From positions 1 to 5,686 of the forward strand of contig DAHO01000080.1 of the NCBI GenBank assembly GCA_002498455.1: a DNA stretch of 5,686 nucleotides. The letters run 5' to 3'. The notes beneath the pieces are model-generated. The model was not told the origin of the DNA, ran no database searches, and worked only from the letters and a program-made list of their open reading frames with translations. Position numbers and translations under genes: made by a program. The number at the start of each line of letters is the position of its first letter. Position 1 is the stretch's first letter. Positions 1 to 5,051 of this stretch are shown here, piece after piece. Source of the DNA: Euryarchaeota archaeon UBA602 (GTDB lineage: Archaea > Thermoplasmatota > Poseidoniia > Poseidoniales > Thalassarchaeaceae).

Positions 1-27
1 TCCGACATTCATTATTCGCAGGAACCG

Positions 28-363
28 CTAATCAGAATTATCTTCAGATTCACGGTTCTGTTTCATGATTTGATGTGGATTCATCCCCTGTGATATGTTT
101 CGTCCTTTGATGTTGAGACGAGCCATGAATGCAAATGCCAAACAGAGCACTGCCAAAGGTTTTGGTAAGTATGTAGAACCCCATATGCTTCCATTCTGTA
201 GATCCAAGACAATCAATGATGCCATGGTACACAATGCCAAGAAAAACATCACCCACTGGGCCCGATTTTCGGATTGATCCGTACGCGAAAATGTAGCGAT
301 AAGTACCCAGAGCATTAGCGTCGAACCACAGAGCAACTGACTGAGTGTCTCGACGTATTCCAT
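28..363 (-). CDS. Unrecognised three-helix membrane protein (111 aa)
   Basis: I do not recognise this protein. It shows three hydrophobic segments, at about residues 7-25, 35-53 and 62-81, followed by a polar tail of about 30 residues rich in N, Q, E and D. The short loop after helix 1 is charged (SRTDQSENR). It is probably a small integral membrane protein; nothing indicates a substrate or enzyme activity. I chose the ATG at 363 over a TTG at 402 that would add 13 residues, because the longer form would run into the probable polX promoter. No clear Shine-Dalgarno sequence precedes it. It is transcribed away from the polX operon, so its role cannot be inferred from those genes. After the stop, ATG codons at positions 12 and 8 on the same strand could start a following gene, but only a few codons are visible. 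That the frame is a real gene rests on its hydrophobic pattern and the absence of a better frame here. Confidence 0.72.
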   Translation of the reverse strand: MEYVETLSQLLCGSTLMLWVLIATFSRTDQSENRAQWVMFFLALCTMASLIVLDLQNGSIWGSTYLPKPLAVLCLAFAFMARLNIKGRNISQGMNPHQIMKQNRESEDNSD

Positions 364-403
364 GATGTTCCCAATCCAAGGCAGCACTTCAGCCTGTGCC
401 AAG

Positions 404-416
404 AGTCAATAACATC
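404..416 (+). promoter_or_regulatory. Possible weak TATA-like element for the polX operon
   Basis: The AT-rich stretch TCAATAACAT (406-415) is centred about 25 bp upstream of the polX ATG at 435. That is the spacing expected of an archaeal TATA box serving a leaderless mRNA. A purine run (AAGAG, 401-405) sits where a BRE would lie. No Shine-Dalgarno precedes the ATG. Read on the minus strand, the same element lies about 47 bp from the start of the divergent membrane protein gene, so it might serve both directions. The match to a TATA consensus is poor, and the call rests mainly on spacing. Confidence 0.35.
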
Positions 417-434
417 CATTTGCTCTTGTTTGTC

Positions 435-2372
435 ATGGTGAGTGTGGCGAGTTGGAGCCTTCCGAGACCCCGGCGTAAAGGCCCCCCTTTCTACTCAAAG
501 TCAAATGTCGTCACGGTGCTTGAGCAAGTCGGCGTTTTACTAGAACTCAAGGGCGCAAACCCATTTCGTGTCCGCTCCTATCAAAACGCATCTAGGACAT
601 TGGGTGGGTTGGAGGAAGACCTGTGGTCTGTGACCTCTGAAGGCCGACTGACTGATGTCAAGGGTATCGGGAAGGGGATTGCCGGCCTGATTACCGAAGC
701 ACTCACCGAAGGTACATGGGGAGATATTGGAGATTTGTACACCAGTGTCCCATCGGGCCTGATTGAAATGTTGGCCATCCCCGGGCTTGGGCCCAAGCGA
801 ATCAAGCAATTCCATGATGAACTTCAGATCGAATCCATCGATCAACTTCGTGTGGCAGGAGAGAACGGGAACTTGCGAGAATTGGATCGCATGGGGGTAA
901 AGTCTGAGCAAAAGGTTCTGGATGGCATTGAGTTACTCAAGCGTTTTTCAGGCCGTCGACGACTGGATGTCGGAATCTTGTACGGCGAGGCTTTAGAGGG
1001 ACGTATTGCAGCCATGGAAGGCGTTTCAAGAGCTCAATTGGCAGGTTCCACTCGCAGGCGTAAGGAAACGATAGGCGATCTAGATATTGTCGCGGCTGTA
1101 TTGCCAGAAGATGTTGAGAACGTCACGGAACAAATTGTCAATCTACCCGGGATTGCCGATGTCAAAGGTGCGGGATCATCAAAGGTCAGCATCATCCTCG
1201 GAACCGAATTCTTCTCCGATGAAGTCGTGTATTCTGGATTGGATGGAGGTGTACTCGAGGCCTTGGGTGGGGATGCCTATGAAGAAATGGCATCCAACAC
1301 GACGATCGATGCTCAAGTTCGTTTGGTCCCACCCCATGTTTTCGCATTTACTCTGGCCTACTTTACCGGTTCAAAAGAACACAATGTGCGTATGAGACAG
1401 CGGGCCTTAGACAAGGGGTTAAGATTGAACGAATTTGGCTTATTTCCCGTGGACCAAGTGGGTGATTTGAAAGGCATTGAAGCAGCCAAGTTTTCCTTAC
1501 CTGCTGAAAATGAAGCGGATATTTACACACATCTTGACATGCATTGGGTCCCCCCTGAATTGCGTGAAGATTCAGGTGAAATTGAAGCCTCAATGGCCGG
1601 AAAATTACCACAATTAATGGAACCCTCCATGCTGAAAGGAGCCTTCCACAATCACACCACTGCCTCGGATGGAACCGCCAGTTTGGAGCAAATGGCTCAG
1701 GCGGCTCAGAATCTTGGCTGGGAATTTCTCGGGATTGCTGACCACAGTCAAATCCTACAGGTTGCCAGCGGCTTGAGTCCCGATGAATTAATCTCACAAT
1801 CTGCGGAAGTGCGTGCACTGAATGAGAGTTGGTCGGACAAAGGTGTCGATTTCCGTTTGTTTCATGGGAACGAGTGTGACATCCTGCCCGATGGAAGCTT
1901 GGACTATACCGATGAAGAGCGAAGTATACTGGACCATGTAGTTGGGAGTGTCCATCAATTGCCGACATGGATGAAAAGAGATGAAGTGGAAAATACGGAG
2001 ACCCTCATCCGAGCCATTGAGGAACCGTCGTTCACCATCTTGGGACACGCCACGGGGCGAATCTTAGGTGGCCGTGATGGATTTCCAGTGGATTTACATG
2101 CCGTTTTGAGGCGAATGGGCGAACTCAATGCGGAAGGGAACCTCAAGATTGTCGAAATCAATGCATCACCCTATCGATTGGACTTGGACTGGCGATATTG
2201 CCGATACGCGAAGGAGCAAGGAGTCCCGATTTCCATCAATCCTGACGCCCACAGTATACAAGGTCTCAAAGATGTCTGGTTTGGAGCACAAATCGCCCGG
2301 AAGGGTTGGCTTGAACAAAACGACATCATCAACTGTCGCAGTGGGGCAGAATTGGAACAACTACTCTGGTGA
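435..2372 (+). CDS. polX: DNA polymerase X family protein with C-terminal PHP nuclease domain
   Basis: This is a family X polymerase of the bacterial/archaeal type (645 aa; T. thermophilus PolX is about 575), a class that fills short gaps in base excision repair. Helix-hairpin-helix motifs lie at about residues 75-86 and 114-125. The palm starts with AGSTRRRKET and carries D215 and D217 in GDLDIV. The YFTGSKEHN signature is at 309-317. The third catalytic Asp (Pol beta D256) aligns with Q294, and about 32 extra residues (256-288) precede it. The Pol beta lyase Lys (K72) aligns with L85. The PHP domain (about 400-645) keeps a full metal set: H405, H407, D412, H437, E480, H507, H538, D604 and H606. 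In characterised relatives this domain is a Mn-dependent 3'-5' exonuclease or end-cleaning nuclease. The ATG at 435 was preferred to a GTG at 396 because of promoter spacing. It leaves a basic N-terminal extension of about 20 residues. First gene of the operon. Confidence 0.95.
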   Translation: MVSVASWSLPRPRRKGPPFYSKSNVVTVLEQVGVLLELKGANPFRVRSYQNASRTLGGLEEDLWSVTSEGRLTDVKGIGKGIAGLITEALTEGTWGDIGDLYTSVPSGLIEMLAIPGLGPKRIKQFHDELQIESIDQLRVAGENGNLRELDRMGVKSEQKVLDGIELLKRFSGRRRLDVGILYGEALEGRIAAMEGVSRAQLAGSTRRRKETIGDLDIVAAVLPEDVENVTEQIVNLPGIADVKGAGSSKVSIILGTEFFSDEVVYSGLDGGVLEALGGDAYEEMASNTTIDAQVRLVPPHVFAFTLAYFTGSKEHNVRMRQRALDKGLRLNEFGLFPVDQVGDLKGIEAAKFSLPAENEADIYTHLDMHWVPPELREDSGEIEASMAGKLPQLMEPSMLKGAFHNHTTASDGTASLEQMAQAAQNLGWEFLGIADHSQILQVASGLSPDELISQSAEVRALNESWSDKGVDFRLFHGNECDILPDGSLDYTDEERSILDHVVGSVHQLPTWMKRDEVENTETLIRAIEEPSFTILGHATGRILGGRDGFPVDLHAVLRRMGELNAEGNLKIVEINASPYRLDLDWRYCRYAKEQGVPISINPDAHSIQGLKDVWFGAQIARKGWLEQNDIINCRSGAELEQLLW

Positions 2373-2376
2373 AAAT

Positions 2377-2586
2377 ATGCGTGCAATAATGGTGGCTTCG
2401 CTCCTACGATTGGGTCTGCTTGGTAGTGCAGCGTTCCTGTTTCTTTTCTTGTGGTACGGAACAGGTGCCGAGCGCTCCCCAGTCGGATTGATGATTGGAA
2501 TGACTGTTGCGGGATTGGTCGGACTGTGGTGGTTGGAATCGCAGATCAGAAATGCGCTTGAAAAGGCAAAAGAGGTGGAATCATGA
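2377..2586 (+). CDS. Small two-helix membrane protein (69 aa), first of a tandem pair
   Basis: I do not recognise this small protein. Two hydrophobic segments, at about residues 6-27 and 35-53, are joined by a short loop (YGTGAERS). A charged amphipathic tail (QIRNALEKAKEVES) follows. No cysteines, catalytic motifs or signal peptidase site are visible. The ATG at 2377 lies 4 bp after the polX stop, with GGTGA (2368-2372) as a weak ribosome site; a second ATG at 2389 would shorten it by four residues. The frame stays open upstream inside polX, but that part is a shadow of polX and has no hydrophobic character. The gene ends in an ATGA overlap with a second small two-helix gene of nearly equal length, which suggests translational coupling and perhaps a hetero-oligomer. 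The role is unknown. Confidence 0.8.
   Translation: MRAIMVASLLRLGLLGSAAFLFLFLWYGTGAERSPVGLMIGMTVAGLVGLWWLESQIRNALEKAKEVES
2572..2577 (+). promoter_or_regulatory. Shine-Dalgarno for the second small membrane protein
   Basis: GAGGTG lies 5 nt before the ATG at 2583, inside the end of the preceding gene. It supports independent ribosome entry at an ATGA-overlapping start. Confidence 0.6.
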
Positions 2587-2789
2587 AAACCATGCGAGTG
2601 ATTGTATTCGCTCTATTGTCGAGTATCCCAGGTACACTGTTGGCCGTGTTGATTTATTGGCTGATTGGAGAACCTAAGGTTTGGGATCAAACTCAATATC
2701 TCACGTGCTATGGTCCAATCTTGGGATTCATTGCGCTTGGGGCTTGGTATGGAATCAAAGTCAACCGTGATGAGGAGATGGAGGCATGA
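2583..2789 (+). CDS. Small two-helix membrane protein (68 aa), second of a tandem pair
   Basis: I do not recognise this small protein. Hydrophobic segments lie at about residues 5-28 and 39-58. They are joined by a polar loop (GEPKVWDQTQ) and followed by a short acidic tail (NRDEEMEA). One cysteine (C41) is near the start of helix 2. Length and layout match the preceding gene, but I see no clear sequence identity between the two, so they may be partners rather than recent duplicates. The start overlaps the previous stop as ATGA and has a good Shine-Dalgarno. Its own stop overlaps the start of endonuclease III in the same way. Such coupling implies similar expression of all three genes. Nothing in the sequence says what the pair does. 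Confidence 0.82.
   Translation: MKTMRVIVFALLSSIPGTLLAVLIYWLIGEPKVWDQTQYLTCYGPILGFIALGAWYGIKVNRDEEMEA
2772..2777 (+). promoter_or_regulatory. Shine-Dalgarno for nth
   Basis: GAGGAG lies 8 nt before the nth ATG at 2786. A second purine run (GGAGG, 2780-2784) is too close to the start to work. The site supports the ATGA-overlapping start at 2786. Confidence 0.6.
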
Positions 2790-3430
2790 AACGGTCTGAG
2801 AAGGCCGAAATCATTGGACAAATGCTCGATGAATTGTACCCCACCACTCCCGTTCCTTTGGATCACACTAGCGCGTACACCCTATTGGTCGCGGTGATGC
2901 TCTCAGCACAAACTACGGACAAGAAAGTCAACGAAGTCACCCCAGCCTTGTTTGCAGCCGCTGATACACCTGAAAAAATGGCAACGCTTGAGGTTGAGAA
3001 TATCCAGACGCTGATTCGAGAAATCGGTTTGGCCCCGACCAAAGCCAAGAATCTCCGAAAAATGGCGGAGCAAATTGTTGAAGCTGGAGGTTTACGACCG
3101 GATTGGGATTACTTGGAAAGTCTGGCAGGCGTGGGTCACAAAACAGCCAGTGTCCTCATGGCTCAGTGGTATGGAATCCCCGCATTCCCCGTGGATACAC
3201 ACATTCACAGATTGGCAGCACGCTGGGGGTTATCGAAGGCGAAAAATGTCGAACAAACTGAGCGGGATCTCAAAGCGCTATGGCCGAAGGAAACTTGGAA
3301 TAAGCGGCATTTGCAAATCATCTTCTTTGGTAGAGAGTACTGTCCAGCGCGCAATCATGACCTCACCGCATGCCCAATCTGTACTTGGGCTGCAAGCAAA
3401 AAACGAATAAGAGAAGAGGCGCGGCTCTAA
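2786..3430 (+). CDS. nth: Endonuclease III (DNA glycosylase / AP lyase) with atypical iron-sulfur motif
   Basis: This is a HhH-GPD family glycosylase that removes oxidised pyrimidines and cleaves the resulting abasic site by beta-elimination. At 214 aa it is close to E. coli Nth (211). The helix-hairpin-helix LAGVGHKTAS carries the catalytic Lys, K119 (E. coli K120). FPVDTHIHR holds the catalytic Asp, D137 (E. coli D138). The N-terminal AVMLSAQTTDKKVN segment (about 36-49) is also typical. The C-terminus departs from the family: in place of C-X6-C-X2-C-X5-C it reads C186-X9-C196-X2-C199, with no fourth Cys, and these are the only cysteines in the protein. H191 lies between the first two and might be a ligand. 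The start overlaps the previous stop (ATGA) and has a Shine-Dalgarno. Placement in the same operon as PolX fits a shared base excision repair role. Confidence 0.95.
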   Translation: MKRSEKAEIIGQMLDELYPTTPVPLDHTSAYTLLVAVMLSAQTTDKKVNEVTPALFAAADTPEKMATLEVENIQTLIREIGLAPTKAKNLRKMAEQIVEAGGLRPDWDYLESLAGVGHKTASVLMAQWYGIPAFPVDTHIHRLAARWGLSKAKNVEQTERDLKALWPKETWNKRHLQIIFFGREYCPARNHDLTACPICTWAASKKRIREEARL

Positions 3431-3433
3431 TCA

Positions 3434-4006
3434 ATGGACAAGTTCGACGGTCAGATTTCTTCCTCAGGGTTTGAGAGTGGCGACCGGATTGTCATTGGCG
3501 ATTGGTTGAATTCTCCTCTAGGAACATTCACCAATATTATGTGGGCACAACCTGACGGGACGCGAGTGTTGTTGTCCCCTTCCAAGGAACATGCAGAATA
3601 TGTTTCACAGTTGTACAATTTTGAGGAAGTCCATGTCGTTGAGGTCAATGTTGAGAGGTATCCGCGGGGCATCGATGTGACGGCAGGGCCCCTGAACGTG
3701 TCCTATCGGTGGAAGCGCGGCCTGGCATTCCCCTTGACTCGACCCCGTTGGTTTATCGCAACTGTCGAAAATTGGTTCGCAGGAGTTCTGTTTGGAACCA
3801 AGACCCACGGGTTGACCTGCAATGGTCTACGCGAATGGTATTGCATTCGTGGGTTGTCCTCAATTTCCAGCGCCAAGGCATCACAGAATGGGGAAGATCT
3901 GGGACAAATGAGGCCCTTTGAAGTCACCGCATGCTTCGGCTTCAGTGAACCTCCGAAGAAGCCCTCTTCCGCACGAGTGCGCTCAATGATTGAGAGCCAG
4001 AAGTAG
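3434..4006 (+). CDS. Conserved-looking uncharacterised protein (190 aa)
   Basis: The function is unknown. The protein appears soluble: no signal peptide and no convincing membrane helix. The N-terminal part looks beta-rich, with GDRIVIGDW (16-24), a SPLGTFTNIMW segment (27-37) and GTRVLLSPSKE (42-52), then YNFEEVHVVEV (61-71). The middle is rich in Trp and Arg, including RPRW (103-106) and LREWYCIRG (132-140). The C-terminus has FGFSEPPKKPSSARVRS. From memory it resembles an uncharacterised family common in actinobacteria with the pattern SPxGxFxDVM...GxRVLLAPxxE...YxFDEV; I cannot verify this here. It follows nth by 3 bp with no good Shine-Dalgarno at normal spacing, so translation may be coupled. 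A position between nth and bcp hints at a link to oxidative stress, which is inference only. The basic, aromatic middle could bind nucleic acid, but there is no recognised motif. Confidence 0.85.
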   Translation: MDKFDGQISSSGFESGDRIVIGDWLNSPLGTFTNIMWAQPDGTRVLLSPSKEHAEYVSQLYNFEEVHVVEVNVERYPRGIDVTAGPLNVSYRWKRGLAFPLTRPRWFIATVENWFAGVLFGTKTHGLTCNGLREWYCIRGLSSISSAKASQNGEDLGQMRPFEVTACFGFSEPPKKPSSARVRSMIESQK

Positions 4007-4027
4007 CGACGGGTTTGAATGTTGGAC

Positions 4028-4033
4028 GGAGGT
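4028..4033 (+). promoter_or_regulatory. Shine-Dalgarno that decides the bcp start
   Basis: A perfect GGAGGT lies 9 nt before the ATG at 4043. The alternative ATG at 4019 is upstream of this site and would place it inside the coding region, so the site favours 4043. Confidence 0.7.
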
Positions 4034-4042
4034 CGGGTTCCC

Positions 4043-4525
4043 ATGGGCAATGTAGTCACGTTGGAAGATGGAATGGAAGCGCCTTTGTTTTCGGCAGAAG
4101 ACAGTGCAGGAAATGTTTGGAACTTGAGCGATGTTCTCGCACAAGGCAAGCGAGTTGTCTTGTACTTCTACCCCAAAGATTCCACTCCTGGATGCACCAA
4201 GCAAGCTTGTGACTTTCGAGACAACATGGGAATGTTGAGTTCGGCGGACGTGGCTGTTTTTGGAGTGTCAAAGGACAGTGCAAAGTCACATCAGAATTTC
4301 ACTGAGAAGCAAGATTTGAACTTCCCGTTGTTGCTCGATACTGAAGGTGAATTGTTGGAAAAGTACGGTGTTTGGCGTGAAAAGCGAAACTATGGCAGGA
4401 CCTATATGGGCATTGCTCGTTCAACCTTCGTGATTGAATCTGATGGGACGCTTTCAATGGCCAAGTACGGTGTCAAAGCGACTGGACATGTGGCGCGCAT
4501 CATGAAGCATCTTGAGTTGGAGTGA
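4043..4525 (+). CDS. bcp: Thiol peroxidase of the Bcp / PrxQ peroxiredoxin family
   Basis: This is a peroxiredoxin that reduces H2O2 and organic hydroperoxides in the cytoplasm using thioredoxin-type reductants. It has 160 aa (E. coli Bcp: 156) in a thioredoxin fold without a signal peptide. The active site VVLYFYPKDSTPGCTKQAC contains the peroxidatic C51 in the T-P-G-C motif and C56 five residues on. This C-X4-C spacing is that of atypical two-Cys Bcp proteins, which form an intramolecular disulfide. R126 in ARSTFVI matches the conserved active-site Arg. An ATG at 4019 would add eight residues; I chose 4043 because of the GGAGGT site and the family's short N-terminus before the EDGMEAPLF strand. 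It lies 36 bp after the uncharacterised gene. In this operon it would lower the peroxide load that produces the lesions repaired by Nth and PolX. All key residues are present. Confidence 0.95.
   Translation: MGNVVTLEDGMEAPLFSAEDSAGNVWNLSDVLAQGKRVVLYFYPKDSTPGCTKQACDFRDNMGMLSSADVAVFGVSKDSAKSHQNFTEKQDLNFPLLLDTEGELLEKYGVWREKRNYGRTYMGIARSTFVIESDGTLSMAKYGVKATGHVARIMKHLELE
4519..4522 (+). promoter_or_regulatory. Shine-Dalgarno that decides the acyltransferase start
   Basis: GGAG lies 7 nt before the ATG at 4530, overlapping the last codons of bcp. It favours this ATG over a TTG at 4512 that would overlap bcp. Confidence 0.5.
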
Positions 4526-4529
4526 TTTC

Positions 4530-4997
4530 ATGTTGGGCGGGGGGCGAATCAACCTGCCTCATGACTCTGTGGCCTGGGCTCCATGCTACATCGGCAAAGA
4601 TTGTGAAATTGGATTCGGTGTCAGCATCGGATGCCTTGCACATGTTGGACGTGACGTCGTCTTGGGTGATGAGGTTCGCATCCAAGGTGGCGCCTATGTC
4701 GCAGATGGAACCCAAGTTGGCAAGGGTGTATTTATCGGACCCAATGCGACCATTCTCAACGATCGTTACCCTCCTTCCAGAGACCCTGAGAAATGGGAAT
4801 ACGTAACCATCGCTACAGGAGCTGTAATCGGTGGTAGTGCGACCATTCTACCTGGAATTCACGTCGGCTCCAATGCTGTGGTGGCGGCGGGGGCTTTGCT
4901 CACCAAGGACATCCCTGCCAACGAAGTTTGGACTGGAAATCCCGCTTCCTTTCACTCCACGCGTGAGGCCTATGAATCACGTCGAAATCAAGAATGA
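4530..4997 (+). CDS. Left-handed beta-helix acyltransferase, probably a sugar N-acetyltransferase
   Basis: The protein (155 aa) is built of imperfect hexapeptide repeats, [I/V]-G-x-x-x-x, from about residue 14 to 128. Examples are IGKDCE, IGFGVS, VGRDVV, VGKGVF, IGPNAT, IGGSAT and VGSNAV. Such proteins are usually trimers that move an acyl group from acyl-CoA. A loop breaks the helix at about residues 76-91 (LNDRYPPSRDPEKWEY), after the GVFIGPNATILND segment. That layout matches the WlbB / QdtC / FdtC group of nucleotide-sugar amino N-acetyltransferases, whose acceptor is a UDP- or dTDP-amino sugar. The C-terminal AGALLTKDIPANEVWTGNPA is the typical closing strand. The substrate is not certain; serine or other O-acetyltransferases share this fold. 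The ATG at 4530 lies 4 bp after the bcp stop with GGAG in position. No other sugar or envelope genes are visible nearby, so its place at the end of a repair operon is unexplained. Confidence 0.9.
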   Translation: MLGGGRINLPHDSVAWAPCYIGKDCEIGFGVSIGCLAHVGRDVVLGDEVRIQGGAYVADGTQVGKGVFIGPNATILNDRYPPSRDPEKWEYVTIATGAVIGGSATILPGIHVGSNAVVAAGALLTKDIPANEVWTGNPASFHSTREAYESRRNQE

Positions 4998-5006
4998 ATC
5001 CGAAAA

Positions 5007-5023
5007 ATCGCATTAGAAGCGAT
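5007..5023. repeat. Short inverted repeat upstream of the propeller gene
   Basis: ATCGC (5007-5011) and GCGAT (5019-5023) form a 5-bp inverted repeat with a 7-nt spacer, abutting the TATA-like element. It could be an operator or a weak hairpin ending the upstream operon. No T-run follows, so a classical terminator is unlikely. It could also be chance. Confidence 0.35.
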
Positions 5024-5031
5024 AATATTTG
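5022..5031 (+). promoter_or_regulatory. Probable TATA box for the beta-propeller gene (leaderless)
   Basis: The AT-only run ATAATATTT (5022-5030) is centred about 25 bp before the ATG at 5052, and there is no Shine-Dalgarno before that ATG. This is the geometry of an archaeal promoter giving a leaderless mRNA. It suggests the propeller gene is transcribed separately from the operon ending at 4997. Confidence 0.5.
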
Positions 5032-5051
5032 CATGCGGTCGTTGCCCGTAC

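Noticed and set aside
1..27. Possible beginning of another minus-strand gene (ATG at 12 or 8)
   Set aside because: Only three or four codons are inside the window, too little to support a gene.
396..434. GTG start for polX at 396
   Set aside because: It would add a hydrophobic stretch (HLLLFVMVSVASW) like a signal peptide to a DNA polymerase and would cover the promoter-like element. The ATG at 435 fits better.
1363..1968. 201-codon open frame on the minus strand
   Set aside because: It lies entirely opposite the thumb and PHP parts of polX. Its translation is rich in His, Arg, Cys and Pro with no domain pattern, as expected for an antisense shadow.
2128..2376. Longer start for the first small membrane protein
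   Set aside because: The added 83 residues are polX read in another frame and lack any hydrophobic or conserved pattern. The ATG at 2377 sits 4 bp after the polX stop.
3703..4149. 148-codon open frame on the minus strand
   Set aside because: It is opposite the end of the 190-residue protein and the start of bcp, both of which have better coding evidence, and it shows no recognisable motif.
4998..5051. Intrinsic terminator between the acyltransferase and the propeller gene
   Set aside because: The only hairpin has 5-bp arms and no T-run follows it; the AT-rich run fits a promoter better.
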